Of a DNA stretch of 41,907 nt, positions 9,079 to 18,806 are shown one piece after another. The number at the start of each line of letters is the position of its first letter. The first letter of the stretch is position 1. The stretch covers positions 1-41,907 of the forward strand of contig JALONS010000007.1 of NCBI GenBank assembly GCA_025454855.1, written 5' to 3'. A model generated the notes under the pieces. It searched no databases and was not told the origin of the DNA. It saw only the letters and a program-made list of their open reading frames with translations. This DNA is from Arcicella sp. Lineage in GTDB: Bacteria; Bacteroidota; Bacteroidia; Cytophagales; Spirosomataceae. Position numbers and translations under genes: made by a program.

Positions 9079-10305
9079 TTATCTCATAGCAAACTTTTTC
9101 ACCTCCCCTGCCCCTAAAAAGCTAATTCTTGAACCCACTATTTGCCCTAAGCTGTGTTTTAAACCACCCTCATAGGCTATATTATTGTTAATCAGAATGT
9201 TTATTCGTTGATTTTTGATAATACATTTCACTGTAATCCAATCGTCAGTATTTATACCAAAAGCAGACAGATTTGTTGTTTTGCCACTGATTCTTTCTTC
9301 GCCGATAAACATTTCTAATTCTCCTACACAACCTTTGATACTTAAAGGTAAAACGATGATTCCATTGGTACTAAACAAAATAATTTTTATTTGCTTACAC
9401 GCTCCTCCTTTTCCTTTAAAGGTATTTCGGAGTATAGTCTCCATCTCAAAACTTTGAGATGAGTATTGCCTTTGTTTTGATACATTAAAAAGACTCACCC
9501 ATGGCAATTCTTTATTAAAATCTACTTTATTTTTCAATAAATCGTCATCCGTAATATTGAGAATATCATTCTTTTCAAATGATAATTTTGATAGATAAAT
9601 TGGTTGAGGTTTGGTATCAATTGTTCTCAACCAACCATCCGACTCTATTAATAAATCATGCTCCTTGACGATGGAATCATTTAAAATTAGTTTTGCTCTG
9701 AAATAACCCGGAGTATAGTACGTGCTGGCATATTCGTGAAGGTGTTTAGCTACTTTGTATCTTCTTTTAATATCCCAGCTTTGTTGAATAAAAACACTAT
9801 CAGCATTTGACTTAGTAACATCGTAATTGAAAATCACTGTATTAGGAACGCCAAAAGTAACGGGTTTTGAAGTAAAAACTATCTGCTCGAAAGTAAGTAC
9901 TTTACTAATTTTGAAAAAAGCCCCAAAGGTTATCAGTACACCCAAAAATAACGTAATTGCCAACCACCAATAGGTTTGAACAACAGTCTTTTTAGGTTTA
10001 ACTAAACTGATGGTTTCTTGATTAATAGCAGGCGGTAATCCGTTGGAAGTAAACGCTCGCCAATTTTCATAATCAAGAAATTGTGCTAAGGCATTGAGCG
10101 TAGAGATATTAGGCAAGCCAGTATAATGTACTTTTCCCCAAATTCTTTTGAGTGTACTACTACTTAAAGATACTTTGGTTTTCTCAAAAATTCGCTCACT
10201 CAGATTCTCAAAATCTTGATTCTGCCACTCGCCACTATTTCCCCACGCCAGTTTTGTCTCTATCAACTGACGACATCTTTCTATGTAAAAAATCTCTGTT
10301 TTCAT
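9079..10305 (-). CDS. HTH-TM one-component-like membrane protein
   Basis: N-terminal helical DNA-binding-like domain ('LSSSTLKRIWGKVHYTGLPNISTLNALAQFLDYENWRAF'), single TM, large extracytoplasmic C-terminus. Confidence 0.6.
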   Translation of the reverse strand: MKTEIFYIERCRQLIETKLAWGNSGEWQNQDFENLSERIFEKTKVSLSSSTLKRIWGKVHYTGLPNISTLNALAQFLDYENWRAFTSNGLPPAINQETISLVKPKKTVVQTYWWLAITLFLGVLITFGAFFKISKVLTFEQIVFTSKPVTFGVPNTVIFNYDVTKSNADSVFIQQSWDIKRRYKVAKHLHEYASTYYTPGYFRAKLILNDSIVKEHDLLIESDGWLRTIDTKPQPIYLSKLSFEKNDILNITDDDLLKNKVDFNKELPWVSLFNVSKQRQYSSQSFEMETILRNTFKGKGGACKQIKIILFSTNGIIVLPLSIKGCVGELEMFIGEERISGKTTNLSAFGINTDDWITVKCIIKNQRINILINNNIAYEGGLKHSLGQIVGSRISFLGAGEVKKFAMR

Positions 10306-10512
10306 CTGTTTATAATCTCTGTTATTTTCAATGGCAATGGAAAAACGCACAGGTGGAGTACCTATATTTTTGATTATTAAAGTTTATAAGGCAGGCGTTT
10401 CATCCAAAACCATTTTGAACTGCTTTTGCACAATTTTGAACAAGGCTTGATTAGTCATTAACCGTTCTAACTTTCAATTTTGTCAAAATTATTAATTTAA
10501 AATCACAAAATT

Positions 10513-11547
10513 ATGAAACAACTGATGAGCATATGGCTATTTTTATTAGCCTTTCATTGTTACACACAAACTCTTTATGTAAGTGGTGCTTTGGGTAAAG
10601 ATTCTAATATTGGCACAAAAGAACTACCCATCAAAACCTTATCAGAAGCAGCTAAGCGAGGTAATTTAGATACCACAGAAATTGAAACTACCATCATTTT
10701 ATTAGAGGGCGTACATATTATTACTGAGACAGCCCTTTTTAATAATCTCAAATATACGGAAACCAATAGGCTAACAATTAGAGCGGAAATATTGCCCGAT
10801 GATACCAACTGGCATCCACAACAAATGCCTACTGTCTTGACGGCCGCTCAAATGCTGAAAGATGAAAATGGTGAAAAAGCAATTGGGATTCAGATAGAAA
10901 CTAATCATGCTACGATTCAAGGCATTCGCTTTACGGGTAGCGTAGATTATCCAGTTAAAAGTGAGACTCAAATCCGAAGAAGCTATCCAATATGGCGTGA
11001 AGGACTGGATTTGAATGATTTAATGGTATCGCAATGTGTATTCATTGGTAATTCTGATGTGATGCCTCTGCACGTAGGAGTCATTGCGAACGGGCATGGC
11101 TTGGTATTAGAGCATTGTGTATTCTTTAATTGTAAAAATCCTGTTGTTTTCTGGAAAGCCAAAGGGAACAGCAAAGGAAATGCCATGATAAATTGTTTAG
11201 TTTATGGTTCAACTTTCAGTGGAATTTGGACAGTTGAAACTGATGGTGATGATTTTGAATTTCGTAATAACATTATTACCAATTCTAAGGTGGCATGGAT
11301 TAGGGAGCGAAATGGCACGAGAAACTACTGGCTCAACAACTGTATCATCAGCAATAACATGGTTATGTCGGGCTATGCGGGCGGGGCAGTAACAGGACTG
11401 ACCGAAACAAAATCTGATTTTATGAATATGAAAAATGTACAAACATCAGGCACAATCCTATTAGAAATGAATCCTATCAAACGCAATTATTTACACATTC
11501 AAACAGGGGCTTTTGGTAGTGATTTAAAAGCAGGCTTGTTTAGATAG
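10513..11547 (+). CDS. secreted right-handed beta-helix-like protein
   Basis: signal peptide; 'TLYVSGALGKDSNIGTKELPIKTLSEA' and recurring beta-helix rungs. Confidence 0.7.
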   Translation: MKQLMSIWLFLLAFHCYTQTLYVSGALGKDSNIGTKELPIKTLSEAAKRGNLDTTEIETTIILLEGVHIITETALFNNLKYTETNRLTIRAEILPDDTNWHPQQMPTVLTAAQMLKDENGEKAIGIQIETNHATIQGIRFTGSVDYPVKSETQIRRSYPIWREGLDLNDLMVSQCVFIGNSDVMPLHVGVIANGHGLVLEHCVFFNCKNPVVFWKAKGNSKGNAMINCLVYGSTFSGIWTVETDGDDFEFRNNIITNSKVAWIRERNGTRNYWLNNCIISNNMVMSGYAGGAVTGLTETKSDFMNMKNVQTSGTILLEMNPIKRNYLHIQTGAFGSDLKAGLFR

Positions 11548-11617
11548 GCATGAATATACGTAAAAAAGTTTTTGCGGAGGTAATAAACATTAGAATATAA
11601 ATTCTAATAATGAATTT

Positions 11618-11681
11618 TGCAGATAAAAATCCTCTTTTTGCATAATAGATTTTTCAAATACAAAATAATAAGAGACCTTTG
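11618..11681 (+). promoter_or_regulatory. LytTR-type operator/promoter module (copy C)
   Basis: TGCAGA-N13-TTTGCATAAT, with GACCTTTG (-7-like) 37 bp downstream of the second box. Confidence 0.6.
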
Positions 11682-11698
11682 ATTATAATTTGTTCAAA

Positions 11699-12748
11699 AT
11701 GAAACGGTCTTTTATTGTCTTAACTCACATTGGATTCTGGCTCTGCTACCTAATTTTGGTCATCATTGTTTTGGCAATGCGGTTTGGCGGTGAAAGCAAT
11801 GTTGCAGAAGCCCGAATCCTTTCATCAGTCCAGATTATTATTTTTTTTGCTCTTACCCCTTCTTTTATTGCCTTTTATGGTTTCTACTTTTTTGTATTTC
11901 CCAAAGGTTTTCAAAAGAAAAACTTATTACTATCTTCTCTTTATGGGCTTTTGATTTCCTTAGTGGCTGGTTCGACTGGTTTTTCTATTCTGACATCAAG
12001 TATGGGAGGGAATTGTTTTGAGAATCAAAATGAAGTTACTCCTTCAGACATTATCATTTTCATGTCGTTTATTGGCTTCATCACAGGTGTAGTTGCATTG
12101 GTAATAAAGGGTTTTATCCAATGGTTTGAGGAATTGAGGCTCAAGGAAAGCCTCCAACAAAAAAATCATGAAGTAGAGATGGCATTGGTAAAATCGCAGT
12201 TAGACCCTCATTTTATGTTCAATACCATCAATAATATTGATATATTGATTTTGAAAGATGCCGCTTTAGCCTCTGATTATTTGAATAAATTATCTGAAAT
12301 TATGCGATTTATGCTTTTTGAGACTAAATCAGACACTATTCCACTGGCAAAAGAGATTCAGTACATTGAAAAATATATTGAATTGCAAAAAATAAGAACG
12401 TCTAACTTGAATTATGTATCTTTCTCAGTAACTGGCTCGCCCAGAAACTATCCGATTGCTCCGATGATATTCATTCCTTTTATTGAGAATGCTTTCAAGC
12501 ATACCACCAATAAAAAACTTGAAAATGCCATTACCATCAATATTTTAGTTACAAATGAAACTATGGAACTGGTGTGCATCAATAAGTACAATGCCCAAGC
12601 CCCTTTGAAACAAGAAAATGGTGGCGTAGGTAATGAGCTGATTAAAAGACGTTTGCAGCTTATTTATCAAGAAAATCATGTCTTAAAAATTACTAATCAG
12701 GATAATCTATATAGTGTTCTCTTAACAATCAAACATGGAAAAATATAG
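11699..12748 (+). CDS. LytS-type sensor histidine kinase
   Basis: 'KSQLDPHFMFNTINNIDILIL' and 'MIFIPFIENAFKH'; TM N-terminus. Confidence 0.93.
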   Translation: MKRSFIVLTHIGFWLCYLILVIIVLAMRFGGESNVAEARILSSVQIIIFFALTPSFIAFYGFYFFVFPKGFQKKNLLLSSLYGLLISLVAGSTGFSILTSSMGGNCFENQNEVTPSDIIIFMSFIGFITGVVALVIKGFIQWFEELRLKESLQQKNHEVEMALVKSQLDPHFMFNTINNIDILILKDAALASDYLNKLSEIMRFMLFETKSDTIPLAKEIQYIEKYIELQKIRTSNLNYVSFSVTGSPRNYPIAPMIFIPFIENAFKHTTNKKLENAITINILVTNETMELVCINKYNAQAPLKQENGGVGNELIKRRLQLIYQENHVLKITNQDNLYSVLLTIKHGKI

Positions 12749-13430
12749 TTGTGTCATTATAGAAGATGAACCTTTGGCTTTGGAAAGAACCAAAGATTTC
12801 GTTAATAAAATACCTTTCCTGAACCTTTGTGCTTCATTTGACAATGCACTTAACGGGCTGGCATATTTGAATAGCCACGAAGTAGATTTGCTATTTTTAG
12901 ACATCAATATGGATGAATTATCAGGTATTGAGCTATTGGAAAACTCTAAAATTAATAGTCAGGTTATTATCACTACTGCCTACCAACAATATGCTTTGAA
13001 AGGTTATGAGCTTAGAGTAACAGACTATTTATTAAAACCTTTTACCTTCAACCGTTTCTTACAAGCAGTAAACACTGCCCAAGAAAACCTAAGCAAACGT
13101 ACGATGGAAGCACCCAAGAATTTTATTTTTGTAAAAACAGAAAATCGTCTTGAAAAAGTAATGCTTGATGAAATTATCTATATTGAAGGTATGAGGGATT
13201 ATCGGAGAATACACACCATTCATAAAAAGATAATGACACTCCAAAATTTTGGAGAATTAGAGCAAATTATTCCCGCCAGCATTGTTTGTAGAGTTCATAA
13301 ATCATTTATGGTGGGACTCAGTAAAATAGAATCCATTGAAAGAAGTAGGATAAAAATGGCAGACCAATTAATTCCGATTTCTGAAACCTACCGAGAGTTT
13401 TTCTTTCAGCAAATCAATACGAGTGTTTGA
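12735..13430 (+). CDS. LytTR-family response regulator
   Basis: receiver 'CVIIEDEPLALER...DLLFLDINMDELSGIELL' plus C-terminal LytTR domain. Confidence 0.95.
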   Translation: MEKYSCVIIEDEPLALERTKDFVNKIPFLNLCASFDNALNGLAYLNSHEVDLLFLDINMDELSGIELLENSKINSQVIITTAYQQYALKGYELRVTDYLLKPFTFNRFLQAVNTAQENLSKRTMEAPKNFIFVKTENRLEKVMLDEIIYIEGMRDYRRIHTIHKKIMTLQNFGELEQIIPASIVCRVHKSFMVGLSKIESIERSRIKMADQLIPISETYREFFFQQINTSV

Positions 13431-13484
13431 GGTAAAACATGGTCAGTATCTTTAAAAAGTAACAACAACCGTTTTTTTTTCACC

Positions 13485-13565
13485 GATAAATATCCTCAAT
13501 ATGCAGATGCTCCCCTACTCTTTGCATAATTGAATTTCCTCTCTTGATTCAATACTGCAATTTTG
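13485..13565 (+). promoter_or_regulatory. LytTR-type operator/promoter module (copy A)
   Basis: 81-bp ungapped match to copy B, about 62/81 identical by hand count. Confidence 0.7.
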
Positions 13566-13591
13566 TGTCAGTAATAATTTAACACAAAATC

Positions 13592-15964
13592 ATGCAAAAT
13601 TACTTATCAAAAGGATTTCTGGTGATGATATTGGTTTTTCTGGGTGGCAATCTCTATGCCCAAGAAAAACTGACCATCAGTGGTTATGTCAAAAATGCCA
13701 CTTCGGGCGAGGAGCAAATTGGAGCTTCAATATATGTGAAAGAATTAGGTAATGGCACAACAACTAATGCTTATGGGTTTTTCTCTATTACCTTACCCAA
13801 AGGTACATATACACTCGTTGCGACTTATGTAGGCTACGAGACACTCACAAAATCGGTTGAATTATCTGAAAGTGTAAAGTTGAATTTTGAGCTTGTTGAA
13901 AAGTCTAATCAACTAAAAGAGGTCATTGTGAAAGCCGACAAACCCGAAAATAATATAGAGAATATTGAAATGAGCGTAAATAAATTGGAGATAAAAACTA
14001 TCCAAAAAATGCCTGCACTTTTAGGAGAAGTAGATGTCGTCAAAAGCATTCAACTACTTCCGGGAGTAGCAACAGTTGGTGAAGGAGCGTCAGGATTCAA
14101 TGTTCGGGGTGGTGCAATTGACCAAAATTTAGTACTTCTGGACGAGGCTCCCGTTTATAATTCCTCACATTTATTCGGTTTTTTTTCGGTTTTTAATCCT
14201 GATGCCGTTAAAAACATCAGTTTAGTAAAAGGCGGAATTCCTGCCCAATTTGGCGGAAGACTATCGTCTATTTTGGATGTTAGGATGAAAGAAGGAAATG
14301 AAAAGGAATTCACAGCAAATGGCGGTATTGGTTTGATTTTCAGCAGACTATCCATTGAAGCACCCATCATAAAAGATAAAGCATCGTTTATTTTGGCAGG
14401 CAGAAGGTCATACATTGATGTTTTGGCAAAGCCCTTTTTGAAAAGAGAATTGAAAGACTCCAAACTTCATTTTTATGATTTAACAGCAAAAGTAAACTAT
14501 AAACTCAACGAAAATAATCGCCTGTTTTTATCAGGTTATTTTGGGAAAGATGCCTTCGGAGGTTCAGCCACTATACTTGGATTTGATTGGGGTAACTCAA
14601 CGGCAACTTTACGATGGAATCATATCTTTAATCAAAAGTTGTTTTTCAACTTCACGACATTTTATAGCAAATATGATTATTTCCTCCAGAATGGAAAATC
14701 AACCACCGACGGATTCGAGTGGAATTCGAGCATCATAAATTATAGTGTAAAACCTGAGTTTGTCTATTATCCCAACCCAAACAATACCATCAAATTTGGT
14801 GCTCAAAGTCTGTTTTATAACTTTACCCCTTTCGATGCAAAAGTTATCATTTTGGGTAAATCAAGCGATTTGAAATTGGCAGATAAATTTGCCTTAGAGT
14901 CTTCTGTATTTATCGAAAACGAACAGAAAATAAGTAATTCATTATCCATTAATTACGGTTTGCGATATTCAAATTATCGATATTTGGGTGCAGGAAAATC
15001 CTATCATTTCAGAGATGGAGTGGCAGGCGAGAGAAAGATTTTATCAGAAACGAATACGTATAAAAGTGGAGAGACTATTGAACAATATGGAAATTTTGAA
15101 CCCCGATTTGCCCTAAAATATCAGATCAATGAAAATAGTGCTGTAAAGGCAAGTTATAATAGAATGGCTCAATATATTCACTTGATTTCAAATACGGCGG
15201 CTTCTTTACCTGTGGACATTTGGACACCCAGCACCAATAACATCAAACCTCAAATAGCTAATCAAGTGGCTTTGGGTTATTTCAGAAATTTTGGAAAGGA
15301 AGAGAAAACGTTGGAAACCTCCGTAGAAATGTATTACAAAAAACTACAAAACCAAATTGATTACATTGATGGAGCTAATTTATTTTTAAATGAGCTTATA
15401 GAAGCAGATTTAATGAATGGTAACGGCAGAGCCTACGGGGTCGAGTTTCAAGTAAAGAAAAATTATGGAGCTTTGACGGGTTGGGTGGCTTACACAATTG
15501 CTCGTACAGAAAGACAGGTAGAGGGAATTAACAAAGGGCTGTGGTATCCTACTCGTTTTGACAAACTACATAATTTGAATATTACTGCTGCTTATCAAGT
15601 TAGCAATCGTTTGAGTTTTTCCGCCAATTTTATTTTTAATTCGGGAACGCCCGCCACTTTCCCGACTAACAGAATTGAGACGAATGGCTGGGTGATTCCA
15701 CATAATTCGGAAGAGCGAAGAAACAATTATCGTATTCCCGACTACCATCGTTTAGACATCTCCGTTACTTTACAACAAAAGCAAAAACAGCATAAAAAAT
15801 GGGATGGGAATTGGGTTTTTTCTTTGTATAACGTCTATAATCGACAAAATCCATTTTCGGTATTCTTCCAACCTAATAAAGATAATGCTCAGAAAACAGA
15901 GGCAATCAATTACTCAATTATTGGCTCTATTATTCCTGGGGTAACGTACAATTTTAAATTTTAA
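13592..15964 (+). CDS. TonB-dependent receptor with carboxypeptidase-regulatory-like N-terminus
   Basis: 'TISGYVKNATSGEEQIGASIYVKELGNGTTTNAYGFFSITLPKGTYTLVATYVGYE' then plug/barrel. Confidence 0.94.
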   Translation: MQNYLSKGFLVMILVFLGGNLYAQEKLTISGYVKNATSGEEQIGASIYVKELGNGTTTNAYGFFSITLPKGTYTLVATYVGYETLTKSVELSESVKLNFELVEKSNQLKEVIVKADKPENNIENIEMSVNKLEIKTIQKMPALLGEVDVVKSIQLLPGVATVGEGASGFNVRGGAIDQNLVLLDEAPVYNSSHLFGFFSVFNPDAVKNISLVKGGIPAQFGGRLSSILDVRMKEGNEKEFTANGGIGLIFSRLSIEAPIIKDKASFILAGRRSYIDVLAKPFLKRELKDSKLHFYDLTAKVNYKLNENNRLFLSGYFGKDAFGGSATILGFDWGNSTATLRWNHIFNQKLFFNFTTFYSKYDYFLQNGKSTTDGFEWNSSIINYSVKPEFVYYPNPNNTIKFGAQSLFYNFTPFDAKVIILGKSSDLKLADKFALESSVFIENEQKISNSLSINYGLRYSNYRYLGAGKSYHFRDGVAGERKILSETNTYKSGETIEQYGNFEPRFALKYQINENSAVKASYNRMAQYIHLISNTAASLPVDIWTPSTNNIKPQIANQVALGYFRNFGKEEKTLETSVEMYYKKLQNQIDYIDGANLFLNELIEADLMNGNGRAYGVEFQVKKNYGALTGWVAYTIARTERQVEGINKGLWYPTRFDKLHNLNITAAYQVSNRLSFSANFIFNSGTPATFPTNRIETNGWVIPHNSEERRNNYRIPDYHRLDISVTLQQKQKQHKKWDGNWVFSLYNVYNRQNPFSVFFQPNKDNAQKTEAINYSIIGSIIPGVTYNFKF

Positions 15965-15973
15965 ATCAATATA

Positions 15974-16861
15974 ATGATGAAAATTGGTAATCTTATTTTT
16001 TACTTTTTATGGTCAATTCTCTTATTGCTAACAAGTTGTGAAAAAGAAATTGACATAACGCTTGACGAAGGAAAATCACAAATAGTGGTTGATGCTTTCC
16101 TAACTGATGCCCCAAGCAAACAGACTATAAAACTCACTAACACATCATCTTATTTTAAAAACAGTGCCTCTCCTGCCGTTTTGGGGGCAAAAGTAACAGT
16201 TACGAATATTAATACGGGGGAGATATTCCCATTCGTAGATGCCACAAATACAGGTAATTATGTATGGTTGCCGAATGGGAACAATAAATTAGCTAAGCTG
16301 AATAGTACGTATGCCCTCTCAGTAATTTACAAAGGTGATACACTAATTTCGGAATCAAAACTAAATCCTGTCCCTGCGATTGACTCCCTCTCGTATGAAT
16401 ACAAAGAAGGTATTAATGACAGCCAAACTGGGTATATTGCAAGTTTCTGGGCTACAGACATACCCAAAAGGGCAGATTTTTATTGGATACGAACGACTCG
16501 AAATGATACCCTGATGAACGAGCCGAGATACTTAAACTTCGCATGGGATGCAGCTTTTGAAGGCTGGAATGCAGATGGAGTTCAATTTTTTGAGGGGGTT
16601 CGTAAAGCCATTACTCCCTTCGATAAATCCTTTAAAATTGGCGACAGATTGAAGGTACAATTGTATTCAATTAATGAAAAAACGTATCGCTATCTTTTCC
16701 AAGTGCAGTTCCAAATGACGAATAATGGGCTGTTTGCCCAACCTACTGCCAATATACCAACGAATATTACAAATAAGAATAAAAAGTCTGCCAATAAACC
16801 CCTTGGTTGGTTTTTAATGTCGGCTGTAGTGGAGAAAAGTATAACGATTAAGAAAAAATGA
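15974..16861 (+). CDS. DUF4249 lipoprotein
   Basis: lipobox 'LLLTSCEKEIDI'; typical partner of this receptor class. Confidence 0.85.
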   Translation: MMKIGNLIFYFLWSILLLLTSCEKEIDITLDEGKSQIVVDAFLTDAPSKQTIKLTNTSSYFKNSASPAVLGAKVTVTNINTGEIFPFVDATNTGNYVWLPNGNNKLAKLNSTYALSVIYKGDTLISESKLNPVPAIDSLSYEYKEGINDSQTGYIASFWATDIPKRADFYWIRTTRNDTLMNEPRYLNFAWDAAFEGWNADGVQFFEGVRKAITPFDKSFKIGDRLKVQLYSINEKTYRYLFQVQFQMTNNGLFAQPTANIPTNITNKNKKSANKPLGWFLMSAVVEKSITIKKK

Positions 16862-16907
16862 GAGCAAATAACACCACGAACTATTCAGTTTTTAAGTACA
16901 AGAAGCA

Positions 16908-16988
16908 GATAAATATCCTCAATATGCAGACAAACTGCTTTCATTTGCATAATTGAATTCCTTGTACCACTTCAAAACTGCAATTTTG
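16908..16988 (+). promoter_or_regulatory. LytTR-type operator/promoter module (copy B)
   Basis: see copy A. Confidence 0.7.
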
Positions 16989-17039
16989 AATAATTATTAA
17001 TCCAATTGAATGTTAAATAATACTTTAAATTACAATTTT

Positions 17040-17666
17040 ATGAAAAAACACATTAAGATTTGTCTGCTATTCTTGTTTATAACAAACACACTATCTTCCA
17101 CAACACTATTTGCCCAAGCCTTAGAACAAGACAGTACTTACAAAAAATGGTTTGTTGGTAGCACTTTATATTTGTTGGGTAACTTTACAGAAAAACACAA
17201 TCCTGAGTATATACAAATAAATTTTGGATATAGGATAACCCCTAAAGATGTTGTTCATTTTAGATTTAAAAAATCCGTTTACGACTGGCCTTTAGGTACG
17301 CCTTGGGGAAAAATCTTTGATGGAACGGAAGACTCCTATCCTGGGAAAGCACGTATCCTTGCACCTACAATAGGATACCAGCGGTTTTGGTGGAAAGGAG
17401 CCTATACATCAGTTTTTGCCTTGAATGCCTTTGAAAAATATATGGATAAGAATGGAAACAAAATCGGAAATGGATATACGTTATATCTGGACTTTTATTT
17501 GGGTTACCAGTTTAAGTTTTTCAAAAAGAGGCTCTTTTTTGAACCAGCTATTGGAGTTAGTTATTGGCCTATAAGAACTAATGTACCAGAATCCTTTAAG
17601 GCAGTAGAACAAAAATATCCTATCCACTTTATTCAACCTGGGTTTGATTTTGGGTTTAATTTTTAG
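17040..17666 (+). CDS. putative outer-membrane protein
   Basis: signal peptide; alternating aromatic beta-strands; ATG at 17040 or 17010. Confidence 0.6.
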   Translation: MKKHIKICLLFLFITNTLSSTTLFAQALEQDSTYKKWFVGSTLYLLGNFTEKHNPEYIQINFGYRITPKDVVHFRFKKSVYDWPLGTPWGKIFDGTEDSYPGKARILAPTIGYQRFWWKGAYTSVFALNAFEKYMDKNGNKIGNGYTLYLDFYLGYQFKFFKKRLFFEPAIGVSYWPIRTNVPESFKAVEQKYPIHFIQPGFDFGFNF

Positions 17667-17676
17667 ATGATAATTT

Positions 17677-18102
17677 ATGAACACTGAAAAAATAATGCAA
17701 AATGCAGTAGGAGACGATAAAATAAATGTAAAACTGAAGCTGGCTTCGTTGTGGACTGCTTTTATGTTTCTCTATATTTATGTGGATTACTTCCATTTAT
17801 ATATGCCAAATCAACTACAAGATATTTTGAAAGGGAAAGTGTTTACATTTGAAATTACACAAGGGTTTATCATGTTTGCACTCGGGATGGCAACCATCCC
17901 GATGCTTATGATTTTCCTTTCAATTGCCTTATCAGCTAAAATAAATCAGTGGACAAATATAATTGTAGCCACAATTCATGTTCCTTATATGTTGTTCAAT
18001 TTGGTAGGTGAGGTGTGGGCACACATGGTGTTTGCCGCTATTGTAGAAATCGTGCTGCTTGGTTTAATTATCGGTTATGCTTGGAAATGGAGGAGTTTGT
18101 AA
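17677..18102 (+). CDS. small 4-TM membrane protein (DUF6326-like)
   Basis: 'FLYIYVDYFHLYMPNQLQDILKGKVFTFEITQGFIMFALGMATIPM'. Confidence 0.6.
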   Translation: MNTEKIMQNAVGDDKINVKLKLASLWTAFMFLYIYVDYFHLYMPNQLQDILKGKVFTFEITQGFIMFALGMATIPMLMIFLSIALSAKINQWTNIIVATIHVPYMLFNLVGEVWAHMVFAAIVEIVLLGLIIGYAWKWRSL

Positions 18103-18136
18103 AATAATTGAATAATTGATAATATTGAATAAATAT

Positions 18137-18164
18137 GCCCCACCTTACAAAGTGGGGCGTTTTA
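18137..18164 (+). terminator. Rho-independent-like terminator
   Basis: GCCCCAC-cttacaaa-GTGGGGC then GTTTTATT. Confidence 0.6.
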
Positions 18165-18202
18165 TTGTGTATATACAAGGAATTTTGTTGAAAAAAATAA
18201 CC

Positions 18203-18799
18203 ATGAAAAACTTTTCACGAAATCTGATGATTTTCTTTGCCATCTTAACGGCTATCGTAATTCCTACTTCTTTTTTCTTAGCACCCCATGAGGGAATCCT
18301 TCAAGATAAAAACAAAGCCTTACTGGCAAACCAATTATATATAGACAGTTTCTATGTTCATGTAATACTGGGCGGAATTGCTTTATTGATTGGTTGGGTA
18401 GGATTTATTGACAAAATCAGAACTAAATACTTAACCTTTCATAAAATTGCAGGTAGGATTTATGTATTCTGTTTTTTGATAACCGGTCTGACAAGTATAT
18501 TAGTATCTTACCATGCTGAGGGTGGCTTAGTAAGTCAATCGGGTTTTATGGGCATAGGAATCATGGCAGTTTTTACAACCCTGAAAGGCTTTTCTGCTAT
18601 TGTAAACAAAGAAATTGTAGCACATCAAGCATGGATGCGATACAGTTATGCCTGCTGTCTGGCAAGTGTGACGCTAAGGCTTTGGAATATAGTTTTAGGC
18701 CCCGTAATTCATGATTTTATACTTAGTTATCAAATTGTGGCATGGTTGAGTTGGATACCAAACTTACTTTTTGTAAAATTTTATTTGAATAAAAAATAA
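18203..18799 (+). CDS. DUF2306-like membrane protein
   Basis: multi-TM with 'FHKIAGRIYVFCFLITG...HQAWMRYSYAC'. Confidence 0.75.
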   Translation: MKNFSRNLMIFFAILTAIVIPTSFFLAPHEGILQDKNKALLANQLYIDSFYVHVILGGIALLIGWVGFIDKIRTKYLTFHKIAGRIYVFCFLITGLTSILVSYHAEGGLVSQSGFMGIGIMAVFTTLKGFSAIVNKEIVAHQAWMRYSYACCLASVTLRLWNIVLGPVIHDFILSYQIVAWLSWIPNLLFVKFYLNKK

Positions 18800-18806
18800 C
18801 TTATTC

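Noticed and set aside
14250-14257. Extra TTGGCGGA copies (14250-14257, 18885-18892) and the complement TCCGCCAA (15620-15627) as ncRNA parts or targets
   Set aside because: All lie inside coding sequence with ordinary codon explanations (e.g. FGGR, LADK) and no hairpin; an 8-mer recurs by chance at this length.
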